Origin: Roseivivax sp. THAF197b
GTDB taxonomy: Bacteria; Pseudomonadota; Alphaproteobacteria; Rhodobacterales; Rhodobacteraceae
Length of the DNA stretch: 64,000 bases
Direction of reading: 5' to 3'
NCBI RefSeq assembly: GCF_009363255.1
Contig: NZ_CP045318.1
Location: 1,539,501 to 1,603,500 of the forward strand
Part shown: positions 56,598 through 64,000 of the stretch, piece after piece
Layout of the letters: each line of letters begins with the position of its first letter
Numbering within the stretch: position 1 is the first letter of the stretch
Position numbers and translations under genes: made by a program
Notes under the pieces: generated by a model
The model's input: only the letters and a program-made list of their open reading frames with translations
What the model was told of the DNA's origin: nothing
Database searches by the model: none

Positions 56598-57353
56598 ATG
56601 AGATCTTCCAAGTCACGGTCCCGGTCAAAGGGCAACCGCAACAGAAATACGATGGGCAACGTCGTCAATCGTGTTTTTGACAGCTCCGGCCCCGACGGCA
56701 AGGTGCGCGGGACGCCCCAGCAGATCATCGACAAATACAACCAGCTCGCCCGTGATGCGCAGCTTGGAAATGACCGGGTTGCTGCGGAAAACTTCCAGCA
56801 GCATTCCGAGCATTACCAGCGCATGCTCAGCGAAGCGCAGCGCGAGCAGGACCAGAAGCGCGAACAGCAGGAGCGGGAGAACCGCGAACGCCAGGCGCAA
56901 CGCGACCGCGAGCGCAATGAGCGCGACGGCGACGACAACCGTCAGCAGGGTGGCCAGGATGGCAATGACGGTCAGCAGGGTCAGTCCCACCAGCCCCATT
57001 CCGATGCCAACGATCCGGGCCGCGCGCCCCAGCCGGAAATTGCCGCGCAGGGCGATGGCGGTCAGGGCGGCGGCAACGAAGGCGGCAATGGCAATGGCGG
57101 CGGCAACAACCGGCGTCGCCGGGGCAAGGCCTCCGGCGGTGAGGGCGGCAAGTCGGATGCCGACGTCGTCGACCTGAAATCGGATGAGGGCGACTCGCAT
57201 CTGGTCGAGACCCCGGAGAACGCGGAAAAACCCAAGCCCAAGCGCAAGCCGCGCAAGAAGCCCGCGCCTGCAGCGGAAACGGCCACCGCGAACGACACGG
57301 GCGACACGCCCGAACCCGCGGCGCCTGCCGAGGATGCAGCGAATAACGGCTGA
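56598..57353 (+). CDS. DUF4167 domain-containing basic protein
   Basis: 251 residues. The DUF4167 domain (about residues 15-85) has VNRVFDSSGPDGKVRGTPQQIIDKYNQLARDA and HSEHYQRMLSEAQREQ. The rest is low complexity: an Arg/Gln/Glu-rich helix (NRERQAQRDRERNERDGDDN), a Gly/Asn-rich stretch (GGGNEGGNGNGGGNNRRRRG) and a Lys/Pro-rich end. The composition suggests nucleic-acid binding, by inference only. It follows prfA-prmC in the usual alphaproteobacterial order and has a structured leader. Confidence 0.9.
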   Translation: MRSSKSRSRSKGNRNRNTMGNVVNRVFDSSGPDGKVRGTPQQIIDKYNQLARDAQLGNDRVAAENFQQHSEHYQRMLSEAQREQDQKREQQERENRERQAQRDRERNERDGDDNRQQGGQDGNDGQQGQSHQPHSDANDPGRAPQPEIAAQGDGGQGGGNEGGNGNGGGNNRRRRGKASGGEGGKSDADVVDLKSDEGDSHLVETPENAEKPKPKRKPRKKPAPAAETATANDTGDTPEPAAPAEDAANNG

Positions 57354-57380
57354 TCCTGCCGGTTTTTGGATCATGAATTG

Positions 57381-57408
57381 AAAAGGCCGGTCGCGTGACC
57401 GGCCTTTT
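57381..57408. terminator. Bidirectional terminator between DUF4167 and rsmA
   Basis: AAAAGGCCGGTC and GACCGGCCTTTT form a 12-bp stem around GCGT, with T runs on both strands. Confidence 0.9.
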
Positions 57409-57443
57409 TCCATATCTGGCTTTCGTGGGATCGCTGCTGCCCG

Positions 57444-58298
57444 CTAGCCCGCCTTGCGCGCCGCCGCGACCGCGCGGGCCAAGGCGCAAAAGCCCTCAAG
57501 CGGGATCTGTTCGGCCCGCTCTGTCGGGGCGAGGCCTGCCTCGGCCAAGAGATCCTCGATCCCGGGATGCAGCCCCTTGAGGCTTGCCCGCAGCATCTTG
57601 CGCCGCTGGTTGAAGGCGCGCGCGACGACCTCTTCCAGCACCTTCGGATCGGCAGGATAACGCGGCGCGGGCAGGGCGGTCAGATGCACCACGGCCGAGG
57701 AAATCTTGGGGGGCGGCGTGAAGGCTCCGGGCGGCAGGGTCATGACGATCCGCGCCTCGCAGCGCCATTGCGCAAGGATCGCCAGCCGCCCATACGCCTT
57801 GGAGCCGGGCGCGGCCACGATCCGATCCGCCACTTCCTTCTGGAACATCAGCGTCAGGCTTTGCCAGAAGGGCGGCCATTCGGTGGGCGTCAGCCAGCGC
57901 ACCAGCAATTCGGTGCCGATATTGTAGGGCAGGTTGGCAGCGACCGCGATGGGCGGCGTCAGATGCGCCAGCGGATCGACAGCGAGCGCATCGCCCTCGA
58001 TCACGTTGAGCCTGCCGGGATAGGCCGCAGCGATCTCCTGCAGGGCAGGCAGGCAGCGGCTGTCCTTTTCGATGGCCAGCACGCGCCGCGCGCCCGAGGC
58101 GAGGAGACCGCGCGTCAGACCGCCCGGTCCCGGCCCGACTTCGAGCACGTCCATCCCCGTCAGATCCCCCGCGGCGCGCGCGATCTTGGCGGTGAGGTTG
58201 AGATCCAGCAGGAAGTTCTGACCGAGCGCCTTTTTGGCGCGCAGATCATGCGCCGCGATGACCTCGCGCAGCGGGGGCAGATCGTCGAGACCGCTCAC
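57444..58298 (-). CDS. rsmA: 16S rRNA (adenine1518/1519-N6) dimethyltransferase
   Basis: 284 residues from the GTG at 58298. [13 protein letters not shown] and [21 protein letters not shown] form the SAM site, and [11 protein letters not shown] is the catalytic NxPY motif. RsmA dimethylates two adenines near the 3' end of 16S rRNA. The GTG start overlaps by four bases the stop of the small ORF at 58295. It closes the minus-strand string lptF/G-lptD-surA-pdxA-rsmA. Confidence 0.96.
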   Translation of the reverse strand: MSGLDDLPPLREVIAAHDLRAKKALGQNFLLDLNLTAKIARAAGDLTGMDVLEVGPGPGGLTRGLLASGARRVLAIEKDSRCLPALQEIAAAYPGRLNVIEGDALAVDPLAHLTPPIAVAANLPYNIGTELLVRWLTPTEWPPFWQSLTLMFQKEVADRIVAAPGSKAYGRLAILAQWRCEARIVMTLPPGAFTPPPKISSAVVHLTALPAPRYPADPKVLEEVVARAFNQRRKMLRASLKGLHPGIEDLLAEAGLAPTERAEQIPLEGFCALARAVAAARKAG

Positions 58299-58492
58299 GT
58301 TTGTTCATCCAACGGATGAGGTGCGGCGTTCAGGGCATTGTATCCAAATAAAAATAGCACGCCATGACCAGTGCCATCCGAACAGCCTGAGGCGCACAGC
58401 GTCTGCGCTTCACCTTTCCAAAAAAACGCATCCGCATCTGTGGTCCCGGGCACAGCGCTGGAGGAGTGAACGAGAATCGCCGCCCGCCTCAT
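58295..58492 (-). CDS. Possible small ORF between pdxA and rsmA
   Basis: 65 codons from the ATG at 58492 to TGA at 58295. The ATG overlaps the pdxA stop (ATGA) and the TGA overlaps the rsmA start (GTGA), both by exactly four bases as in coupled genes. The protein ([14 protein letters not shown]..., C-terminus HPLDEQT) has no recognisable family, and its codons are more AT-rich than its neighbours. It could be a real small gene, or the 190-nt gap could be an untranslated insertion or an internal promoter. Confidence 0.35.
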   Translation of the reverse strand: MRRAAILVHSSSAVPGTTDADAFFWKGEAQTLCASGCSDGTGHGVLFLFGYNALNAAPHPLDEQT

Positions 58493-59481
58493 CCCTTGCC
58501 GCCCGCCATGCGCCAGGCCAGTCGCAGCGCCTCCACGGTCGAGGACGGGTTCGCCATCCCCTTGCCCGCGATGTCGAAGGCCGTGCCGTGATCGGGCGAG
58601 GTGCGGATGAAGGGCAGGCCCAGGGTCACGTTCACGCCGCGGTCGAAATCCAGCGTCTTGATCGGGATCAGCGCCTGGTCGTGATACATGGCGATGGCCA
58701 CGTCATAGCGCGCACGCGCAGCACCATGGAACATCGTGTCGGCCGATAGCGGCCCCGCGATCTCCATGCCGCCCTTGCGCAGCTTGTCGAGCACGGGGGT
58801 GATGATCTCGATCTCCTCGCGTCCCATCTTGCCGCCTTCGCCCGCATGGGGGTTGAGACCGGCCACGGCGATGCGCGGTCGCGATATGCCGAACTGCGCG
58901 ATCATCGCGTCATGGGTGATGCGGATGCGCTGTTCAAGAAGGTCGGGCGTCAGCGCGTCAGGCACCTCTGTCAGGGCGATATGGATGGTCGCGGGCACGA
59001 CGCGCAGCCGGTCGGAGGCCAGCATCATCACGACCTCGTCCGCCTCGGCCAGATGGGCCAGGAACTCGGTGTGGCCGGGAAAGGCGAAGCCCGCACCATC
59101 GGCCAGGGCCTGCTTGTGGATCGGCAGGGTGCAAAGCGCGGAGGCCTTGCCGGTCGAAACCAGATGCACGCCGCGCTCGATGGAGGCGATCACGCCCCGC
59201 GCCTGCTCCGCCTGGGGGCGACCGGGCCGCCGTTTGCCGACCATCTCAAGGGGCAGGACCGGCAGGCCTTCGCGGGAGGCCGCGACCGCCTCATGGGGCT
59301 GTGTGATGGGCACGACGGGGGCCGAGCCCAGCGGCACATGCGCGGGATCGCCGATCAGGAAGAACGGCACATCCGCGCCTAGAATGCGCCAGGCGGCGGG
59401 TGCCAGTTCCGGACCGATCCCCGCAGGCTCCCCGCAGGACAGCGCGATAGGCGCGGGGCGCGCGTTCGACCCAGCCGTCAT
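58489..59481 (-). CDS. pdxA: 4-hydroxythreonine-4-phosphate dehydrogenase
   Basis: 330 residues. It acts in vitamin B6 synthesis, oxidising 4-phospho-hydroxy-L-threonine. SCGEPAGIGPELAP near the start and PFIRTSPDHGTAFDIAGKG near the end are PdxA landmarks; metal-binding histidines lie in FPGHTEFLAHLA and AMYHDQALIPIK. It starts in a 4-nt overlap with surA. Confidence 0.95.
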   Translation of the reverse strand: MTAGSNARPAPIALSCGEPAGIGPELAPAAWRILGADVPFFLIGDPAHVPLGSAPVVPITQPHEAVAASREGLPVLPLEMVGKRRPGRPQAEQARGVIASIERGVHLVSTGKASALCTLPIHKQALADGAGFAFPGHTEFLAHLAEADEVVMMLASDRLRVVPATIHIALTEVPDALTPDLLEQRIRITHDAMIAQFGISRPRIAVAGLNPHAGEGGKMGREEIEIITPVLDKLRKGGMEIAGPLSADTMFHGAARARYDVAIAMYHDQALIPIKTLDFDRGVNVTLGLPFIRTSPDHGTAFDIAGKGMANPSSTVEALRLAWRMAGGKG

Positions 59482-60713
59482 TCGGTGACGATATAGGCGT
59501 CGGCGCGCAGCTGAGCGAGGTAGCCTTCTGCCAGCGTGTTCAGGCGGCGGTTGCGCAGGCCCATGGCGAGATCTTCGCGGTCCTGACCCTCGGCCACCGC
59601 GCGCGTGCGCCCGCAGAGCATCAGCACCATGAGGTTGCCCGAGCGTGTCAGCGCGGTCGAGACCTCACCGCGATCGAGCTTCGACAGCTCGAAGGCGATG
59701 TCGGTGGGCAGCTCAGAGGGCGGCAGGCTCTCGCGTTGCAGGCGGCTTTCCGGCTGGCCCTTGGCGATGCCGTAAAGATCGTCACAGCGATCCGTGCGGC
59801 TGTCGATCACCCGTGCGCGGGCGAGGTTTTCGGGCGTGCGCCCGCCCGGCAGGTAATAGGCGGCATATTCGATCGCGGCATAGTCCGGCGCGGTATAGCC
59901 CGTCTCCTCGATGCCGCGCAGCTGAAAGAGCGCGATGGCATTGGGGATGGGCAGCGGATCGCTGACTTCGCCGGGAGAGAGGCCCAGAAGGATGGGGCGC
60001 AGCTGAGGCGGCAGCTCCGTCAGATCCTGCCAGGGCAGGCGGCCGCCGTTGCCGCGGCTCGCCGTCGCCGAGAATTGACGGGCGAAAGACGAAAATTCAG
60101 CCTCCGAGGTCGATTGCGCGATGCGGTTGGCGCGCGCGCGCACGGCTTCGGCCTGCGGCGGCGGGGCGGGCATGATGATCTCGGAGATCAGCACGCGCAC
60201 GTTCGAGCCGTCCGCACCGCCCGAGAGCGCACGGTCGATCTCCGACTCGGAGGCATTGGCCCGGCCTGCGAAACGCTGCTGCACGAGGATGCGCCAGGAA
60301 AGACCCGCGCGAACGAAGTCGCGGAACGTCTCTTCGGCCACGCCGGCCTGGCCGAGCGCCTGGATGAATTCCTCGCGGCTGAGATTGGCGCGGCCCGCGA
60401 ATTCCGCCTGCGCCTCGGCGAGATCCTCGGGCGAGGGGTCGATGCCCGCCCGGCGCGCGGCCTGAAGACGCAACCGGTCTTCGATCAGCGCCTCGCGGGC
60501 GGCCTCCTGCGGATTGCCGGGGGCATTGAGGAGCTGCAGCATCCGCGCACGCTGGTCGATCTCGTAATTGGTGATGACGGCGTCATTCACCCGGATCGCA
60601 GGCGCGAAGAGGTTCTGTGCTGCCGCCTGCGCGGGCGGCATCGCCGCCGTCAGCGCAACCAGCGCCAAGGCGCCGATTTTCGGGGTCAGGATGCGGTTCA
60701 GAAACTCGAGCAT
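59478..60713 (-). CDS. surA: Periplasmic chaperone SurA (PPIase)
   Basis: 411 residues with a signal peptide (residues 1-33, ending AAAQ). SurA carries unfolded outer-membrane proteins, including LptD, across the periplasm. The N-terminal chaperone domain has VNDAVITNYEIDQRARML, and a parvulin-like region lies in EIIMPAPPPQAEAVRARA and GGRLPWQDLTELPPQLRP. It overlaps lptD by 16 nt upstream and pdxA by 4 nt downstream, in an LPS-assembly string. Confidence 0.92.
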   Translation of the reverse strand: MLEFLNRILTPKIGALALVALTAAMPPAQAAAQNLFAPAIRVNDAVITNYEIDQRARMLQLLNAPGNPQEAAREALIEDRLRLQAARRAGIDPSPEDLAEAQAEFAGRANLSREEFIQALGQAGVAEETFRDFVRAGLSWRILVQQRFAGRANASESEIDRALSGGADGSNVRVLISEIIMPAPPPQAEAVRARANRIAQSTSEAEFSSFARQFSATASRGNGGRLPWQDLTELPPQLRPILLGLSPGEVSDPLPIPNAIALFQLRGIEETGYTAPDYAAIEYAAYYLPGGRTPENLARARVIDSRTDRCDDLYGIAKGQPESRLQRESLPPSELPTDIAFELSKLDRGEVSTALTRSGNLMVLMLCGRTRAVAEGQDREDLAMGLRNRRLNTLAEGYLAQLRADAYIVTE

Positions 60714-62878
60714 GTGCGGCGGTACTCCTTCGCGCTGCCGCCTGTGCTGAAGCCTTTCAGCAGGACGGTCAGGCCGATATCTGTGGATGGTTCGAGGTTA
60801 GTGGATGAGGCGAAGCGGCGCGAGACCGAAATCTCCGCCGAGACGCATTCGTTCTGCCAGGTCACGCCGAGGCCCGCCCGGTCGGAGCGGTTGTCGCCGA
60901 GGTCGTAGCGCCAGAACCCGTCGGCGGACCATTCGGGCGAGAAGATGTAGGAGCCGTCGACCGTCCATTCGGACTGGGTGTCGTCGCGATCCTCGTCGGG
61001 ATCGGCGCGCAGAAGCAGGTAGGAGGCGCCAAGGTCCATGCGGTCCGTCTCCCAGGCCGCGCGCGCCTCGGCCTTGGTCCAGGCACGGTCGTCGAGGTCG
61101 ATCAGCCCGCGGCCGGTGAAGAGGAACCCGTTGCGGGTCTCGAAATGCGACGCGACAAGGATATCGGACGTGGAAAAGCCAAGGCCGGAGGAGCGGGTGA
61201 AGGCCGTATCGTCATCTGCGCGCCAGACCTGACCCAGGGTCAGACCGGCCTGCCAGCCGATCGGATCGCGGTGATGCCAGCGCAGGCCGAGAGCTGTCAC
61301 GCGGCCCCGCTCGCGCCGGTCGGTGGCGGGAAAGCGAGACAGGGACAGGAGGTTGCCCTCGTCGAATTCCTGGCGCGTGCTTTCGTCGGCGGCGGTGGTC
61401 GGACGCTCGCCACCGGACCAGGCGACCTGCGCCAGGGGCTCGATCAGCGTGGCACTGCCGCCCCGGCCACGACGCAGGAAGGGCCAGCGCAGCTCAAGGG
61501 CCGCGGCGGGGGTGACGATTGTGGCTTCCGGCTCCGAAAGGACGTCCTGTGCGATGCGGATATGATCCGCGCTGACCTGGGTCAGGACGCCAGCGCGCAT
61601 GCCGGCCGGCAAGGTGTAGCGGTCGCGCCAGGACAGGGTGGCCGACAGGCGGCTCACATCGCGGCCATCGACGATGCTGTCAGCATCGCTGCCATCGGTA
61701 TCGCGATCGGACGGACGGTAATGCGCGTGCGACTCGGTGGTCAGGCGCAACTCTCCGCCAATGGCTTTCGGGAAGAAGCGTTGTTCGACATCGACATCGA
61801 CAATGGCCGACGGCTTCGTCTCGGTCGTGTCCTCGTCGCGCAGGGTCTCGTAATAGTCGATGCTGGCCGACAAGGCGCTGTCGCGCCGGTAGCGGCTGAC
61901 GGTTGCGTAATTGCGCAGCCGGTCGGCGGAGGAGTAGCCATAAAGGTCGAGATAGGCCTCGTCGGAGACCGATTGCAGGCCAAAATCGAGCTTGAAGTCC
62001 CGCGGCAGGTCGAAGCTGCCATCCACGAAGGCATAGGCGCGTACCCCGTCAAACAGCGAGTCGCGGCTCGTGGCGGTATTCACTGTGATATTGCCGTAGC
62101 GGAAGGCGCGGCGATAGCGCAGCTCGAGCGTGGAGCTTTCGGTCGAGAGATACGGCGTGACGGTGATGTCCTGATGCGGGCCGAGCGGGATGAAATACGG
62201 CACCTTGATCCCGAACCCCAGAAGCGAGGAGGTGCGGAATTCCGGCGGCAGGAAGCCGCGCGCCCGTGCCAGCGTCGGGTCGGGAATGCGCAGGCGCGGG
62301 AAATACAGCACCGGCACATCGAGGACGTGGAAGGTGGCATTGTCGAAATAGATCTGCCGCTCTTCCTCGTCATGGATGACGCGGCCCGCCCGGATCTGCC
62401 AGAGCGGCGTGCGGTTGCGTCCGCAGACCTGGCAGGAGGTCACCGCCACCTTCGACAGCTGCGTATAGCGTCCGCCCAGCCGCCGGGCCTCGACCGCGGC
62501 CAGCTGCAGCTGTTCATCCAGCACGATGCGCGCGCCCGCCAGAATGCCGTTGCGAAACCCGTCATCGAGGGTGGCGGAGGTCGCGGTCAGAACATCACCA
62601 TTGGCCTCCACGATGCGGATCGGACCGTCGAGCGAGAGGGTCCCGGCCTCCTGATCGAAGACGATGCGGTCGGCGGTCAGGCTGCGGCCCTGGTAGATCG
62701 CCTCGACATTGCCTTCGGCGATGAGGACGCTGTCGGCCTCCACATAGACGATATCGGCCACCAGTAGCGCTGTGTCGGGCGGCTCGGCCGCGGGGTTTGG
62801 CGGCGTTTGCGCGATGGCGGGCGCGGTAACGAGGCACAGCGTCATCAGGAAGGCGACAAGCAATCGGCGCATCTTCAT
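60698..62878 (-). CDS. lptD: LPS-assembly protein LptD
   Basis: 726 residues with a signal peptide (1-23). The N-terminal OstA/LptA-like domain has IVYVEADSVLIAEGNVEAIYQGRSLTADRI, and the rest is the 26-strand outer-membrane barrel. LptD with LptE places LPS in the outer leaflet. Cysteines in VTSCQVCGRNRTP and near the C-terminus (ECVSAEI, YRRTCSSF) may form the disulfides needed for activity. It overlaps lptG by four bases upstream and surA by 16 downstream. Confidence 0.95.
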   Translation of the reverse strand: MKMRRLLVAFLMTLCLVTAPAIAQTPPNPAAEPPDTALLVADIVYVEADSVLIAEGNVEAIYQGRSLTADRIVFDQEAGTLSLDGPIRIVEANGDVLTATSATLDDGFRNGILAGARIVLDEQLQLAAVEARRLGGRYTQLSKVAVTSCQVCGRNRTPLWQIRAGRVIHDEEERQIYFDNATFHVLDVPVLYFPRLRIPDPTLARARGFLPPEFRTSSLLGFGIKVPYFIPLGPHQDITVTPYLSTESSTLELRYRRAFRYGNITVNTATSRDSLFDGVRAYAFVDGSFDLPRDFKLDFGLQSVSDEAYLDLYGYSSADRLRNYATVSRYRRDSALSASIDYYETLRDEDTTETKPSAIVDVDVEQRFFPKAIGGELRLTTESHAHYRPSDRDTDGSDADSIVDGRDVSRLSATLSWRDRYTLPAGMRAGVLTQVSADHIRIAQDVLSEPEATIVTPAAALELRWPFLRRGRGGSATLIEPLAQVAWSGGERPTTAADESTRQEFDEGNLLSLSRFPATDRRERGRVTALGLRWHHRDPIGWQAGLTLGQVWRADDDTAFTRSSGLGFSTSDILVASHFETRNGFLFTGRGLIDLDDRAWTKAEARAAWETDRMDLGASYLLLRADPDEDRDDTQSEWTVDGSYIFSPEWSADGFWRYDLGDNRSDRAGLGVTWQNECVSAEISVSRRFASSTNLEPSTDIGLTVLLKGFSTGGSAKEYRRTCSSF

Positions 62879-63972
62879 CCGTCCTCCCTTTGCAACAAGA
62901 ACCCGAGCGCCAGCAAAAGCGACGCGAAGGGTGGCACCCAGGCGGCCACCAATGGATCAAGCTGGCCGCTTTCGCCGAGGATTTGCGCGAAATTTCGGAC
63001 ATAGAACAGCCCGAAACCGATCAGGACCGCAGAAAGAACCGCAATTCCCGTGCGCGCGATGCGGGCATGCTCCATCGTGAAGGCCGCGGCCACCAGGATC
63101 AGCGACACGAGGAAGATCGGGCGTGCCAGCTCCATCTGGAACCAGACGGTGTGGCGGCGGGCGGAAAAGCCGGCCTGTTCCAGGTCCGAAATGAAGCGCG
63201 GCAGGTTCCAGATCGAGATCGCGGAGGGCTGGCCGAAGCGGTCGCGTATGCGCTCGCGCGTCAGGGTCGAGGGGATTTCGAGCGTGTCGTAATCGCGGGC
63301 ATTGGCCTCTGCATTGACGCCGGGGCCCAGCGGCCAGGTCTTGACCGTTCTCAGAACCCAGGCGCCGTCGACGAGTTCGGCCTCGTCCGCCATGAGGCGG
63401 CGCACCGGTCCGATCTCGTCGCGATATTCGAGGAAGGAGACGTCATAAAGGCGCGTCGCGTCGGCATTGGCGCGGCTCGCGCGGATCACCGTCTGACCGG
63501 TCTCGTCGCCCTGGCGCAGCCACAGCCCGCCGGAGCCGATGGAGATGACGGAACGGCGGCCATCCTCGTAGAGCTCCTTCAACTCGCTATAGCGCAGCGA
63601 GGTCGCCGCCACGATCGGGTTCATTGCAGCGACGGCAATACCGCCCACGATCAGTGCCACGAGCATCGGGCCCACCAGAGACACGATGCCCGAGCGGCCC
63701 GCGGCCCGCGCGATCACCAGCTCCGAGGAGCGCGACAGCCCGAGAAAGAGCGCAATCGACGACAGGATCATGATCAGCGGCAGCATCTCGTAGAGAGAGC
63801 CGGGCAGGTTCAGCAGCGTCAACTGCACCAGCGCGCCGAAGGCCACGCCCTCGTCGTCGAACCGGCGGATCTGCTCCACAAGATCGAGGATGAAGACGAA
63901 CGCGCCAAAGCCCCCGAAGATGCCCAGGAAGGTCATCAGGAAGCGCCGCGCGAAATAGACATGCAGGGTCAT
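62875..63972 (-). CDS. lptG: LPS export ABC transporter permease LptG
   Basis: 365 residues. Six membrane helices: three near the N-terminus (RRFLMTFLGIFGGFGAFVFI and following) and three near the C-terminus, with a large periplasmic beta-jellyroll between. It forms the LptB2FG extractor of LPS with LptF. The stop overlaps the lptD ATG, and its ATG overlaps the presumed lptF stop. Near the start, LYEMLPLIMILSSIALFLGLSRSSELV is the YjgQ-family coupling-helix region. Confidence 0.95.
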   Translation of the reverse strand: MTLHVYFARRFLMTFLGIFGGFGAFVFILDLVEQIRRFDDEGVAFGALVQLTLLNLPGSLYEMLPLIMILSSIALFLGLSRSSELVIARAAGRSGIVSLVGPMLVALIVGGIAVAAMNPIVAATSLRYSELKELYEDGRRSVISIGSGGLWLRQGDETGQTVIRASRANADATRLYDVSFLEYRDEIGPVRRLMADEAELVDGAWVLRTVKTWPLGPGVNAEANARDYDTLEIPSTLTRERIRDRFGQPSAISIWNLPRFISDLEQAGFSARRHTVWFQMELARPIFLVSLILVAAAFTMEHARIARTGIAVLSAVLIGFGLFYVRNFAQILGESGQLDPLVAAWVPPFASLLLALGFLLQREDG

Positions 63973-64000
63973 GCGGGCGCTCCGTTGGTATCGGCGGAGG
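63969..64000 (-). CDS. lptF: End of a coding frame upstream of lptG, probably lptF
   Basis: The last ten codons (reading S-A-D-T-N-G-A-P-A then TGA) are open to the window edge, and the stop overlaps the lptG ATG (ATGA). lptF precedes lptG in most gram-negative genomes, so identity is inferred from position; the sequence is too short to match. Confidence 0.5.
   Translation of the reverse strand, partial: SADTNGAPA

Overview
The window is ordinary core chromosome from an alphaproteobacterium, most likely a marine-type Rhodobacterales (roseobacter group) species. Evidence: high GC throughout, an rplI with a long acidic tail, the yajC-secD-secF-Mth938 and ccmA-ccmB-ccmC-ccmD-ccmG gene orders, the prfA-prmC-DUF4167 order, an lptF/lptG-lptD-surA-pdxA-rsmA string, and intergenic elements of a type I associate with this order. 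I see no phage, transposon, CRISPR array, rRNA operon or resistance island. The assignment rests on protein resemblance and gene order read by eye, not on any search.

Layout. 1-2900: purL (its 3' end lies off the window), a GFA-like zinc protein and a DUF1127 protein, all on the minus strand. 2950-7100: a MocR-type regulator with a clear promoter and repeated ATACAAT motifs, the rplM-rpsI operon, and a glycosyltransferase that meets a sulfotransferase head-on. 7100-10650: sulfotransferase, TspO-like membrane protein, serS and a secreted trypsin-like protease. 10970-14420: yajC-secD-secF-Mth938. 14680-17420: cytochrome c maturation ccmABCDG. 17500-22100: a small secreted peptide, an AtoE-type transporter and aconitase. 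22300-25400: DUF1223 protein, LpxL-type acyltransferase, an isolated fliG and a second small secreted peptide. 25470-28900: purB, DUF6314, bioY, DUF3445. 28950-31600: two possibly related membrane-anchored unknown proteins on either side of an MltB-type lytic transglycosylase. 31990-35450: glnB-glnA, and NAD(P)H-hydrate repair split into separate nnrE and nnrD. 35510-37620: Hint-domain protein, tRNA-Leu(UAG), tig. 38020-40850: hydroxyacid dehydrogenase, ABM monooxygenase, rpsF-rpsR-rplI. 41140-44730: small membrane protein, YceI, DUF805, pseudoazurin and a cytochrome b561-YceI fusion. 44930-47130: fabD-fabG-acpP. 47230-50390: BrkB/YihY protein, iron-binding FbpA-like protein, mazG. 50455-53160: M20 hydrolase, agmatinase, DUF1499. 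53190-57350: small secreted protein, prfA-prmC-DMT transporter, DUF4167. 57440-64000: rsmA, a possible small ORF, pdxA, surA, lptD, lptG and the last codons of lptF.

How it works together. Most genes serve translation (rplM, rpsI, rpsF, rpsR, rplI, serS, prfA, prmC, rsmA, tRNA-Leu, tig), protein export and envelope building (secDF-yajC, lptDFG, surA, lpxL, lytic transglycosylase), central metabolism (purL, purB, acnA, glnA/glnB, fabD/fabG/acpP, pdxA) and c-type cytochrome assembly. The lptF/lptG-lptD-surA-pdxA-rsmA string has 4-nt or short overlaps and reads as one translationally coupled unit. Regulatory signals include about a dozen intrinsic terminators, near-consensus promoters for the MocR gene and rplM, possible ribosomal-protein leader hairpins before rplM and rpsF, and a markedly structured leader before the DUF4167 gene. 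That leader is the least expected signal in the window.
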